Shown: in pieces, positions 45,584 through 56,957 of the stretch
How the letters are laid out: each line of letters begins with the position of its first letter
Position numbering within the stretch: the stretch's first letter is position 1
NCBI GenBank assembly: GCA_034769895.1
Contig: CM068370.1
Span: 35,105,747 to 35,169,746, forward strand
Length of the DNA: 64,000 nucleotides
Origin: Magicicada septendecula
Lineage: Eukaryota; Arthropoda; Insecta; Hemiptera; Cicadidae
Direction of reading: 5' to 3'
Notes under the pieces: generated by a model
What the model was told of the DNA's origin: nothing
Database searches by the model: none
The model's input: only the letters and a program-made list of their open reading frames with translations
Translations under genes and position numbers: made by a program

Positions 45584-45664
45584 ATGGCGCAAACGACGTC
45601 CACCACGGAGTCACGCCGAACGAAACTTCGGCCGATGTCGGCACGTGATTACAATCCTGACGTG
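45584..45664 (+). CDS. Candidate first coding exon of a host gene
   Basis: ATG in a fair Kozak context (CAGCATGG) opens 27 codons, MAQTTSTTESRRTKLRPMSA then RDYNPDV. They end exactly at GTGAGT, a strong splice donor in phase 0. The surrounding 45480-45870 is CpG-rich compared with its neighbours. No family recognised and no acceptor or second exon was found here, so chance remains possible. Confidence 0.3.
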
Positions 45665-45670
45665 GTGAGT

Positions 45671-46030
45671 GAAAGAGGGGGGGGGAGAGCGACGAGACAA
45701 CAAAGATGTGTTGGAACACCTGCAGTGTACTCGCGGTGACCCACTTGCGCGTCGACTACCCACGCCGCGCCGCGCTCTTGTCTGTCTTATCAGCTGTGCC
45801 ATGGAGGAACTGCGGGAAACGTTACTGATAAGTGCGAGCGACCCGTTGATGGCACACAATTGTTCGTTTTCCATTATAATTGCTGTTCCTGTACATTGTT
45901 TACATATAATTCACCTCCATGTGCCAAGTGAAATTGATTCTAATAACACACACACACACACACACATGGTGATGGAACAAATATGGAGGTGTGAACGTGG
46001 AAAAATGAAATTTGAAAATGAATGCGACAA
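45671..46030. other. No gene recognised; (AC)n run
   Basis: CpG-rich to about 45860, then AT-rich with an (AC)n run at 45947-45965. A 140-codon open frame from 45669 has no recognisable domain. Confidence 0.4.
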
Positions 46031-46033
46031 TAT

Positions 46034-46497
46034 TGTTACGACGAAAACAGTTTGTAATCAACAAGATAAACTCTTACAACAAATCAAATAAAAACTGTTC
46101 ACACGCAATAATAATGTCATCTAATATAGTACACACTTGTATTACAAATTGTCCCACACAATTATAAAACACATAACACTTCGCCACAATACTTCGAACG
46201 CACTGGAATAAATCGCAACTGAAACTGAACTAAGCGCCGCTGAATGCCTATATTTCCCGCTGAAATTAAATTCCAGAACCATCCATACTACGCATCAGCG
46301 CTACTAGAAAACACCAGAAAGTTATTGATTGCGGCCTTGCACACAGCGCGCGCGGACCGGTGAGCCTGGAACAATCTCGCTAACGCATGTTGAGAATCAC
46401 GTACGCACACAACATTACAGCCGGATTCCACTGGAATAGCCCAGAAACACGTAGAATATTTTGTAATCGCATAACACCTTTTCCGCATTACGTAACA
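46034..46497. mobile_element. Solo LTR fossil
   Basis: 464 bp from TGTTACGACG to TTACGTAACA, with short inverted termini and a 4-bp flanking duplication ATAT (46030-46033 and 46498-46501). The size, termini and 4-bp duplication fit a Ty3/gypsy-type LTR. The intact duplication suggests only moderate age. Confidence 0.7.
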
Positions 46498-46689
46498 ATA
46501 TGATTTATGTTACAGGTTTAGGTATAATTTCTCAGGATATTAACCGTGTACCTAACCTTACAATTTATTAAATATTCAAAGATATAGGCCTACCCGTGAA
46601 TAGGATATTTATTAATTACTTCTAAAGAAAGTAAAAAAAAATTACTAAAAAATAACTTTTTTAATTAGTTATAATTAATCACCTACTCT

Positions 46690-47480
46690 TCTTAACATTT
46701 ACATTGACGATCTGATAAGGAAGTGTAAACATCTAGTGAGCCCTCGTATTACCTTATTACGAGAGAGATATTTGAATGTCCTTTTGTTTGCTGACGACTT
46801 GCTTGTACTTCAAAATATAGAATCTGATTTGCAAAAAACTTTGCTTAAGCTTAATCAGATTTGCAAGCAATACAATATGAAAATCTCCACCATAAAAACA
46901 AAGGTAATGGCATTTTAAGGCAAGGAGCCAATAAGAACAAAAATATGATTAGTGATCGAATTCTAGAACAGGTGAGCCATTTGAATTATTTAGGAAATGA
47001 TTTTGGCTATGATAGAAATTATGACACTGATGTTAAGTTAGGTAAGTTCCAGACCATCTGTAGGACAATCAACCGTATTTTCAGAAACAAGGTAAGACGA
47101 GATACAAAACTAAAGTTTTACAAAGTTATGGCAGTCCCTATACTGTCCTATGGGTGTGAATTATGGACAACAACAAAATAAACAAGGCAGTAAAACACAG
47201 GCCTTGGAAATGAATTTCTTAAGAGAAGTTAAAAGGTGTTATGAACTTGGCCTCATAAGGAATGAGACCATAAGAGAAGAGTTACAGTTTTTAACTTGAA
47301 TGAAATATTAAAAAGATTACAAACAACGGTGGAAAGAGCACTTAGGAAGATTGTCAGACTCCAGACTGGCCAAACAAGTCTGGAAGTACAAACCTATAGG
47401 ACACAGGTGTTTGGGTAGTGCCAGGAAGAGATGGCTGGAGGGTCTTTGAACAGGCCTTCAACCTATGCCGTGTTGTGATG
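46690..47480 (+). mobile_element. LINE family B, palm to tail
   Basis: Reads LNIYIDDLIRK at 46695, then the catalytic box VLLFADDLLVLQ, then LNQICKQYNMKIS. After a stop it reads QVSHLNYLGNDFGYDRNYDT, then FRNKVRRDTKLKFYKVMAVP and YGCELWTTTK. The decayed C-terminus ends with TATGCCGTGTTGTGATGATAA and GAT/GAC repeats to about 47545. Best copy of this family in the window. Confidence 0.9.
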
Positions 47481-47981
47481 ATAATGATGGGATGACGACG
47501 ACGACGACGACGAAGCCGCCGATGATGATGATGATGATGAATGTGTTGTGATCAGTATACTTACAGATGAAATAGTTAGACACGAAAATGTTCGTGAAGA
47601 TAAAAGGGGGGAGGGAGTGTAACAAGTGTGGTGTGTGAGGTGACCAACAATGACACACAACCATGTGATACACCGTCCATGTCGCTGTTCTGAACAAACA
47701 ATAATTGGTCAGAAAACAACTCGTCAAAGCTACGCATGCGCAATGAGTATTTTTTGACACAGCGCAACCAGACAGCCGTTTCATGTATAATTTTTTTACC
47801 TGTATTTCACACGATCAGGCTACTACAACAATTTTCCTCCACCGGACTGTGTCTCCTGCTCTCTGCCTCCACTTATGATCCTTATCCCGATCTGGATATG
47901 CCCCTCACGGAGTCCATCGCTCCACCTCTGCTACGTCCTGCTCAGGGGTCTACTTTCGCCGGGAACGAAATCCAACATTGG

Positions 47982-48399
47982 CAGTGGCGTACCTAGAATG
48001 TGGCCTTGGGGATTGGTCCGGAGTCGGGTCGGCTCCATACAAAAGAACAAACAAGTTAAGAGTAATCAATATTATTATCTTTAAAGTGCCTGAAATCCGC
48101 CTCATTAAAGTAAACCGTAATAGGCCTAAAACAATATAAATACGCGTTATTGAAACATCGTTTACAAGATACTTATGCTCAACTCATTTTCCTATATTTC
48201 ATACTTCAAACGTATACGCTAATGCTGTGTAATAAACCTGTTTATATATTTTAAAAAGAGGTCCTATTATGTTAGTGTAAACAGCTGAAAAATAATAAAA
48301 CAGCATAAACATTAAGAGATTAACAAAATTCGTCAACTTTTTCGATCCTCTGGAGGGGGGGTTCCGTTCTCATTCGTCCCCCTTGTAAATACACCCCTG
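47982..48399 (+). mobile_element. M1 element
   Basis: 418 bp from CAGTGGCGTACCTAGAA to GTAAATACACCCCTG. Flanks do not show a matching 8-bp duplication. Confidence 0.85.
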
Positions 48400-50055
48400 T
48401 TAGGTAGGCCCGTAATTGCTATCGTCTTATCATTTGTTAAGCTTGAATGTGCTGGCTGTTGATGATAAATCGAAGGAATCCGACACCGATTATAATCAAC
48501 ATTAGCTATTTAAAGCTTTTATTTTTCGTATTTTAGATTTTTTAGCGATGTCTGAGGGTTGTCCAATAGGACAAGTAAATACAGAGCGAAATACAGAGTA
48601 AAGCATACATACAAGTAAAGCAAGGAAATACAGAGCGAATGATTTAAGCGGTTTCTTAGTATCCAGAATAGTTCATCTGATAATTTGTACCAGTCAAACC
48701 GAAAATAATCCGACTAATTTGTATCGCTGTTCGGTAGCAAGCAATTAAAATGAATTTAACGGTAATTTCTTAAATTACTAAAACTCGTCTTAGTAGTTAT
48801 TACCTAACTGACATTGATCCAACGTAAGGTATCTAAATAATAAAAACAAGTGTTAATTAAGTTTTCAATGAGGCTTGAAAAGAGCGTACTACTTTAATTG
48901 GTTACAACTTTGTCAGATTAATTTGTTTCCTCTGTAGATTAAGGAAAAAATAAAATAAAGATAACTTTATTCTCCAAAAAAACATTTGAACAATTATTTG
49001 TTGAAAAATAGTAGTTAGCAAAAAATGTTTTTCATTAATTTCAATCTTTTCAGTAACTGATTCCACTGTCGACACATCCTATTCTTAAAATATAACTGTC
49101 TAAGAACTTGTATAAAATCTGCTCAACCAACCAATTTTGTTGATTTAATTTACTGCTTTTACTTCCATGTTCCATAAGGAAACGAAAGTATGGTGATCGC
49201 GAAAAATCGTATTCGAGATAAGGGCTGATTCTGATTGTACTACTCTGAAAACATGAAGAAAAGTCATTTTCCGAAAAGTGTGTGTGTGTGTGTGTAGAAT
49301 TTTTTTCTAAGGTGAACGATAACTGCCGCAAATCAAACAGAATCAAATAATGTTTAGCATATGTGCCCGAGTTGTGTGGGACTCAAGGCCTATTGATTTT
49401 GGTGAAGATCGGTTAAGGAGAAGGAGTAGGCCTAGTTTACCTCCAATGTTTTATGTTTTAACAAGAGTAAAGTACTTAATTTTGATAAATAAAGTATCCT
49501 TAAAAGAAGGTCATTATAATCCACTGTAGAAAGGTAGATGAAATATCTATAAATGATAAGGGTAGTTGAAGGGGGAAGGGGTAATTTTCTATAAATGAAA
49601 ATGATAGTTGAAGGGGGAGGGGATAATTTTGTATATGTATAGTACGTTATCGGCAACAGAGAAGTAATTTCTATGGAAATAGTTCATTTCAATTTGTCAG
49701 ACATAAAACTCGATTTACAAGGAATACACCTAACTTGTTAGAAATAATCGCACCGAATTCAAGTAAATGATTTAAACATAAATCTTAGAACATGGAATTC
49801 ACATATGGTTCTCCACACCGATATTTTAATTATATAATTAAGGAGATATAGCCTATAGTGCAAAAGCTATCAGTTCATTATAATACAGCATTGTTGAACG
49901 AGTACAAGTGACTAGCCGTTTGGCATATGTCGTTTGTCTACCTTTGCATAGCTGAAAATAGTTGTACATTTCAGCAGCAGCATTTTACGTAGAATTAATT
50001 ACTAAACCCAGTGTTAGTGGGTGTCCAAAACAATTGCTCTAAAGTAAATGATGTA
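48400..50055. other. No gene recognised
   Basis: A (TG)n run lies at about 49279-49296. Two copies of a short phrase (ATAAATGA, then TAGTTGAAGGGGGA) occur at 49548-49630. Nothing else identifiable. Confidence 0.4.
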
Positions 50056-50059
50056 ATGA

Positions 50060-50328
50060 CGTTTTAGGCTCTGACGGCCGGCGCCAACTCTGTTAAAGGT
50101 ATGACTCGTTACCGGTCTAGTAGGCCGAGGTCTAATTCTGTTAAATTGAAACAGAATAAGTTTCGACCCCACCATTGGAGACCATCTTCAGTATAACGAT
50201 TGAAAACGTTACTGGTACGGTGTTCACCAGTTTCCACAACACTGGTGGGGCCGAAACGTCTGTTCAATTTAACAGCATTAGACCACGGGCTAATAGCCCG
50301 GCAATGAATCATAGCTTCAAATGATATA
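50060..50328. repeat. HF2 hammerhead-like fold-back
   Basis: The left arm runs on the minus strand through 50161-50191; the right arm, from about 50236, reads GGTGGGGCCGAAACGTC and ends CACGGGCTAATAGCCCGG. Arms are inverted relative to each other. The left arm carries the full core; the right lacks CTGANGA. A Tigger-type MITE starts immediately after. Confidence 0.75.
50161..50191 (-). ncRNA. Hammerhead-like motif HF2
   Basis: Minus strand: CTGAAGA, extra T, helix II GGTCTC with GGGGTC (wobble-containing, six pairs), GAAA. Helices I and III are not clear in this copy. Confidence 0.45.
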
Positions 50329-50804
50329 CAGTAGAGCATCGATTCTCCGACCCTCTCGGGACGAGGGCCCGTTGGGATAATCGATACTTCGGAAAATAGA
50401 TCGTAAATTAAAAACATTATTTCTCTTTACAAAAACAAAGGTTATTATTACAAAATAATTTCTAACATACTATTATATAATTACAGCAACCTGTGTACTG
50501 TACTGTAATGCATTCTAAGGGTAAAAATCATTGAATTAAAACTGAGTGTATTTAAGTTGCTGTAAGTGTGTTTATCGATTCTTTGTTTATCGATTGTAAG
50601 GCTGTATATCTTCAGCGTTTATTTATTACTGTACAGTACTGTAATAATTTATAGTATACAAATTTTTTATTTTAAATAAATATCCAACACGCCTACACGT
50701 GTCCAATACATTTCTGTACGGTACAGTACGTAATTGTACTTTTCATTGAGTTCGGATAACAAATCGTTCGGTTAATGGATGTTCGGATGATCGATGCTCT
50801 ACTG
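50329..50804. mobile_element. Tigger-type MITE with TA target duplication
   Basis: 476 bp bounded by CAGTAGAGCATCGATT and its complement AATCGATGCTCTACTG-like end (ATCGATGCTCTACTG). Flanked by TA on both sides (50327-50328 and 50805-50806). The inner ends carry CTCCGACC and GTTCGGATGATC-type sequence, as in Tc1/mariner-Tigger elements. Non-coding. Confidence 0.85.
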
Positions 50805-50806
50805 TA

Positions 50807-51240
50807 CTGTTCTTTATATTTAGAAACGGTACTTTTAGAAATTTTCTGGGGAGCGAAAAGATATTATACAATTGTTTAAACAAAAATATTAATAGAAATA
50901 GGCCGACCTAACGTAACGTAACTTGGAGACGGCTGAAAATTTTAGCAGCCCAAGCAGGCTTTGTTAATGCCTCCTCGGTAGTAAGCGCGGTCCAATTGAA
51001 TACCAAGAAAGTAACTATCTCGAACTAACGTAACCTATCTGGTAAAAAAAAAAAAGATATAAAAAAGTGATATTATGGGAATACTAAGAACTTTAACAAA
51101 GGAAAAAAAGTCAGTTCGCTAATGACAATGGCGACAACGAGATCCACGCAGGGCGGTTTGGTATATAAATACCGAAGGTTAAATTACAATCTACTATACG
51201 ATTCTTACAAATGTGTAATAATAGATTCTTAAGCTTTCAT
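50807..51240. other. No gene recognised
   Basis: Repeated CTAACGTAACGTAAC words lie near 50910 and 51025. Poly(A) lies at 51041-51053. A tRNA-like look at 50965-50995 lacks a B box. Confidence 0.35.
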
Positions 51241-51244
51241 GGCC

Positions 51245-51495
51245 GGTTGAATTCTTATTATCATCCGGGCTGTTAGGCCGTGGCCCACGACGACAAATGT
51301 TTGGGCCTCACCATCGGAGCCCATCATCAGTGTCTACATTGGCAAGATACATAGTCTCTACCTAGTCTCCGAGGTGAAATGGCGGACAACTTGCCAATCT
51401 AGACACTGATGATGGGCTCCGATGGTGGGGCCGAAACGTTTGTCGATAGCGACAACTGTTGACAACGGCCTACCAGCCCCGATGATAATAATTTC
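51245..51495. repeat. HF2 hammerhead-like fold-back, both arms with core
   Basis: Inverted arms at about 51250-51345 and 51395-51495. The outer parts read TCATCCGGGCTGTTAGGCC and its complement. Each arm carries CTGATGA and GGGCTCCGATGGTG. Confidence 0.85.
51401..51445 (+). ncRNA. Hammerhead-like motif HF2, right arm
   Basis: CTGATGA (51406-51412), extra T, helix II GGGCTC with GGGGCC (one mismatch), GAAA (51433-51436), then CGTTTGTC. GACA before the core can pair with TGTC (51441-51444). Alternatively ACG-TT-TGT forms helix III with C before the cleavage point. Confidence 0.5.
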
Positions 51496-51569
51496 GACAA
51501 TGTAATAAACTGTCTGAGTCAGTAGTGATGAACAAGATCATGACCATTAGGGTCATATATATTACGATA

Positions 51570-51790
51570 TGTACAGTTACAAACAGAATTATCACTGTTG
51601 CATACCACTATAGAAAATTTATTCCGATTAGCGCTTTCGAGCTTCTCAGCGCAGACGATGAGCTGAGAAGCTTGAAAGCGCTTAATCGGAATAATTTCCC
51701 TATAGTGGTGTGCAACAGTGATAATTCTGTCTGTGATTATAACCACTAATACAACTTTCTTCATTAAACTTCTCATATTTAAAGTTATAA
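51570..51790. repeat. HF1 fold-back with hammerhead-like motif
   Basis: Arms from AACAGAATTATCACTGTTGC (51583) to the complement near 51728. The right arm (51652-51689) reads CAGACGA (one off consensus), extra T, GAGC / GCTT, GAAA, AGCGCT, then a stretch ending ATCGG; the complement of the left arm supplies CCGAT-type pairing sequence. Confidence 0.75.
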
Positions 51791-53834
51791 TACAGAATAA
51801 TACTGCGGTCAACAACTATTATGTGAGAGTGAATATTGTTAATAGCTCAAAAATACAACTTCTCTCTGCATAATGAAAGCGACGACCATGTTTATGTGTC
51901 TAATAGGATCTTCTTTCAACATTTCGTGCATGAAAATCGCGTTTTAGTGTAACATTTTTAACGTACGACAGTGGCGACTGGTATTATGATTGCAGCGCTG
52001 CACAACCAATAATATGGAATAACTAAACTATAAAATAATATACGAAAACATTAAGCAGCTAAAAGTGACATAAATTTCAACGGAGGGGATATCAGATTCT
52101 GGGCGGCAACGTTCGCGTACAATTCAAATGTGGCGCGCAGGCTTGTGGTTGTAGACCGCTTGCAACTTCAGTAGTATATGGCAGAGCTTACTACACAAAT
52201 ATATGGCAGGACGTGCGCTACTCTTCACAATCGTCCTATGTTCGTAATGGTGGTTGCGAAGTTTCTGCAACGCTCCACTAGTAGCTCTGCAGCGCAACTT
52301 TGTGTATGAAATCAGCATAGCCTTCTTGATTTATAAGTTGTGTCAGGTTTTATGTTTAAGTTGGTTCAAGATAAACGTTATCCGTTCTTTGAGGTTGTAA
52401 AATTATAGTAATCATTTTCTATTATCAAGCTATGATTATGATAGTTCAATGTCTTTTAACCCCTCTCCCATCCACTCAGCCAATTACTGCAACCACCAAA
52501 ATTTGGAACCACCAGACGCTACTGTCGTACGGGATTAAAGGGTGATTGATGTAACAATACGAAATAGAAAATTCTAAACTTAAAAAAAAGATAGAGATAA
52601 GACTGGGTATAATCGTAAACAAAACAGTCTGTTAACATGGACAAACGTAAATTATAGAGTTCAAATATTAAACAGGAAATTCGGGTCGAATAATTCACGA
52701 GGCGAAGAAAAAATGTACCAACAACAAATCGGCGACAGATCTGTTGAAGAAATTCGAAGCGATCTGCTGAAAAGGATTGTAGGAACAACAAGAGGAAAGG
52801 TTGTGGACTCGGAAACTACCAGACGATCTCTACAGCTTAACCTCAGAATATTGCGACCGAGGAGTATAACGTGACTCGTGTAGTCGCTAAGGTCTTTGCC
52901 CCCCCCCCTGCGCAAACGACTGCAGGATCCCTTATTCAGTTTGTTTATGGTGACATAGAGTAGTCTTAACCAGCGAGAGGTATCCTGCTTAGTATAAACC
53001 TTCCCCAACTATGCCGTTCGGATCCGGCGTTAAACTGTAGGTCCCATATACCTGTGAGAGACTCAGTACCACACGCACCACGGGTATATGCGGGGAGGGT
53101 ACTAACCAGTCGAAAGGCTGAAGGACTACGAGAGTAGTCTTATAATAAAAACATGAAATATTTGTTATCTGTCACGTGTCTGAAATGCTTCAATACCTAA
53201 CTGGAAAACTTCACACTGTGTATTTTCATTAAGTACTTTGACATCATTCTTTTGTATTACCGGCCCAAACGGAGCGGTGTCCTGGTTTAGTGCAGCTAAC
53301 AAAGAGGAGGAAGACGGGACCCAAAAGAGAGCCATCTTCATTTTATTTTTTAAATGTAATTTTAAAAACATGCAATGAGTATTACCGTGAAGAAAAACTA
53401 ACCAGGGACAAGATTGTATTAACACTGCGAAAACGTTGCCTAAGGATTTTCTATTATGAGTTCACCATCTTGGGGCCCCAAATAAATATATGTCCAATTC
53501 AAAAAGACATTAAGGAAAGATCAGCTATGACAACTAATTTCTTATAAAAAGAATGGGCGTTTTGCGTAGTTGTCAAATTATGTCGTTTTCCAGTATTAGT
53601 AAAAAAATTCCTCTTTTATTTGTATTCGAACGGGCCTAATTTAAGCGTGGGTCTTTTTCTGTTGATAAAAAAGCAAGTTATTTACTGATATGTTAAATGA
53701 TAAATAAATGGACCTGTTGTTGTAAATGAAATATTATACATACTAATGTGTATGGTGCATAGTGTACTCTTTAACGTAAGTATTATGGGGGGGGGGGGTG
53801 GAAAAACGAATGTATCGAGAAATAATATGATAAC
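51791..53834. other. No gene recognised
   Basis: No domain-bearing frame. A poly(C) run lies at about 52901-52909 and a poly(G) run at about 53789-53800. Open frames near 52519-53008 and 53165-53547 have no recognisable content. Confidence 0.4.
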
Positions 53835-54258
53835 CAGTGGCGTATCTAGTATATGTTCTTGAGCGGGGTAAACGGGGTCAGGTCGCCATCATATAAAATG
53901 AAGAAAGTTAAGACTAATCAACATTACTTTCTTTAAAGTGGCTGAAATTAGTCGAATTAAAGTAAACGGTAATAACACAATAAAAATATGGTAATCGTTA
54001 TTGAAACATTGTGTACAGGATACTTACTGATTGAATTGATTTTTCTATATTTCATATTTCAAAAGTAGGGCCTATACGAATGCCGTGTATTAATCATTTT
54101 TGTATAGGCCTATTTAAAATTGAGTTACTACTATATCAGCGTACATAGCTGAAAAAATAATAAAACCTCCTAAAAATTAAGAGATTAACAAACTTCGTCA
54201 ATTGTTTTGACCCCCTGGAGGGGTCCCGTTCGTCCACCTCCCAGTAAATACGCCCCTG
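53835..54258 (+). mobile_element. M1 element
   Basis: 424 bp from CAGTGGCGTATCTAGT to AGTAAATACGCCCCTG. Typical inner words AAAGTAAACGGTAATAAC and TATTTCATATTTCAAA. Confidence 0.9.
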
Positions 54259-55370
54259 TCATAAACTGCATATATTTTTTTCATCAAAGGGAATTTTTAC
54301 CCCATCAAACCAACATGTCGACCAACGCTCTTCGAATGGAAGAAGATTACAATTGTTGTGTGACGAACGAATCTTGTAATGACAGTCGTACTTTGCGGAA
54401 AAATAACGCGTTTACCTGTGCCACAACAAAAGTTACCTGTTCGCTCGGTACACAATTTGTCACTATGTAGACGCTTAAACGCAGAACAATACTGTAAACA
54501 GCCTGTTACAGTAAATTAGTTTTGGCAAGGTGTACGAACGGTTTACCTGTTACTAAAAGGTTATAAATTCCGGTACTTTTGCACAATGCCGTTGTTTTGA
54601 CAATACTGGCAGACCAGACGTCAGTCGCTTGAAAAGAAATAAAAAGGTTTTTCCGTGTTTCGTTCTCTTCCGCACCTCTATTATTGTCGGTTACCTTACC
54701 TTACCTGTAGGTCGTTGCCTTCCCAAGGTAATTCACGCAGCAATGAGATTTTTGCGCTAGCCATGACCAAAAATAAACAAAACAAGTTATGTGTAACTGT
54801 CTTTGTCTACTTTTTTCTTTCTTCTCTTTTTAAGAACGACGGGAAGTGTACCTCGGACTTTTTAAAATGTTGTATAAACGCCGAAAGGTACACAGGTAAC
54901 CAAGCGCCGGACAGCGTAAAAAATACTCTCAAACACACGTACAAACTACTACTGCAGTACTACTAAATCCTGTCGCTCTCTGCAGAGCGTAGGGCCTCGA
55001 CGAAGCTACGCCAACGGACTCTATTTTGGGCGAGGACTCCGAGCTCTCCAAAGGACTTCCCCTCCTTTTCTGTTTTCATCTCTACAGTTTTCCTCCATGA
55101 GATTCTTGGTCTTCTTCGTCATCTTCTTTCCTGAGGGTTCCAAAAGAGGACTTGTCACTGTATTGTATTTTGGTTCTTCCGCAAGGTATGCCCAATCCAC
55201 CTCCATTTTCTCCTTTTGAGTTGGGTGGCAATGGGTTCCTCGTTTGTCAACTTCCAGAGATCTTCATTTGAAACAATGTTTGGTCAGAAAATAAAGACGT
55301 ACACCAGGACGTTCCAATAGGATCACTTTTCTTCTGGTCTGTTCGCTTCAGAGTATGTTTAAGTCATCTT
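54259..55370. other. No gene recognised
   Basis: The TTACCTTACCTTACCTGTAG repeat near 54691 is minor. A minus-strand stretch at 55021-55206 (KKMTKKTKNLMEE) could be a LINE scrap but is not assignable. Confidence 0.35.
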
Positions 55371-55374
55371 CATC

Positions 55375-55760
55375 TTCACAACACGGAATGGCAAGGTGCT
55401 GACTGGTCCGCCTTCAAAGGTCCTCCAGCCATCTCTTCCTGGGTCTACCCATACAACTGTGTCCTACAGGCTTCTATTTCCAGACTTGTTTGGTCAGTCT
55501 GGAATCTGATATTCATTTTAAGTGTTCTTTCCACCGTTGTTTGTAATCTTTTAATTTTGGAATCAAGTTAAAAACTTGTAACTCTTCTCTTATGGACTCA
55601 TTTTTTATACGGTCGAGTTTAGAACGCCTTTTAACACCTCTTAAAAACGCCATTTCCGAGGACTGTATTTTACTGTATTGTTTCTTTGTTGTTGTCCGTA
55701 ATTCACACTCATAGGACAGTACAGGGACTGCCATAACTTTGTAGAACTATAATTTTGTAT
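55375..55760 (-). mobile_element. LINE family B 3' fragment
   Basis: A 73-codon stretch reads MAVPVLSYECELRTTTKKQY, then SEMAFLRGVKRRSKLDRIKN, then LKDYKQRWKEHLK. The tail then runs to GCCATTCCGTGTTGTGAAG with GAT-type ends at about 55370. Same family as 46690-47480. Confidence 0.85.
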
Positions 55761-55764
55761 CTCG

Positions 55765-56815
55765 ACGTACCTTGAAAATTGTGATAACATCCGAATATTA
55801 GGTTAATTATTTTATATTGTTAATACTAATTGTTAGTACTATATCTTGGTTGTTATCATTGATGTGAATTAACGTTAAAAAGGCTTATTTCAGTTGGGGT
55901 TAATTTTGAAATGTTAAGATTCAAATTTCTAGTAGGCCTATGTATTACTATTTAGTGTAATCTGTATAATGCTTCGACGACTGCACAATGGAATGTGACA
56001 GAAAACGTTGGCAATAAAAGCTAATCGGATCTATGAATGATTGTTTTTGTTGAACTAATTATATAACAAGGACTTTAATAAAATTTAACTTGTCTCTGCT
56101 CACAGTAGGTCGCACAGTGGTGTTGTGCATGTAATAAACATTGTGAATTTTAGTAACGGGGATAAAGACATAGTCCAAAAAATAATAGTCTTCTTTTTAA
56201 TCAAGCTTTATTTATTTTATTTAATCTTAACCCTTTTTACCGTAAGTCATAAGGAAAAAGCTTAGATTATATAAATTTTATGTTACCATAATTAAGTTAT
56301 TAAATATTATGTTACTGTAATTCAGTTCTTAATTATATTACTATAACTAAGTTATTAACAGCATTACAATCAAAATTGATAAGAAAATCGATTTTATTTC
56401 TCAATACAGGCTTACACTATATTTTAATCTACAGTAAGATTTCCTCAGAAAATAAAAAAATTTACCGATATTCCCATGATGAAATACGTGAATATCAGGA
56501 TTTCAGTCGGCAGATCAGTTTGTACGGGAATAAGAGGCTGCTAACCTAAAACAAAACATTAAACATTAAACATTAAACATTAAAAATGTTTTGTGTACAG
56601 TACGATTCTCTGTGTTCCTCCATTGGGAATTTCGTGGAAGAATAGTATGAACAATAATTGAGTAATGGGCGTAGTAACAAAAAGCATACACGAGAAAACA
56701 TATTTCTAAAAATGTTTAATGAAAAAACGTATTCTGTTACATTTTTATTTTTCCTCTTGCCGCGAAGAGACTCACAGTCACATCATGCCAATCAATGAAC
56801 CCGACCAGAGGAACA
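55765..56815. other. AT-rich, no gene recognised
   Basis: Repeated AACATTAA words lie near 56555-56585. Short AATTAAGTTATTAA-type repeats lie at 56290-56360. Confidence 0.4.
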
Positions 56816-56820
56816 GATGA

Positions 56821-56821
56821 C

Positions 56822-56874
<53 letters not shown>

Positions 56875-56957
56875 CTTACGATTGGGGTTACTAATTATAC
56901 TGAGCATAACAACAATATAACAATAGTAATAAAATAATAATAATAATAATAATAGTA
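56821..56957. repeat. (AGT)n and (TAA)n microsatellites
   Basis: (AGT)n at about 56821-56873 and (TAA)n at about 56937-56957, followed by (ATC)n that forms the tail of LINE C on the minus strand. Confidence 0.9.

Noticed and set aside
50965-50995. tRNA-like stretch with CTCGGTAGTAAGCG
   Set aside because: No B box, no acceptor stem pairing.
51519-51815. Mirrored short frames on both strands
   Set aside because: They reflect the inverted arms of the HF1 fold-back, not genes.
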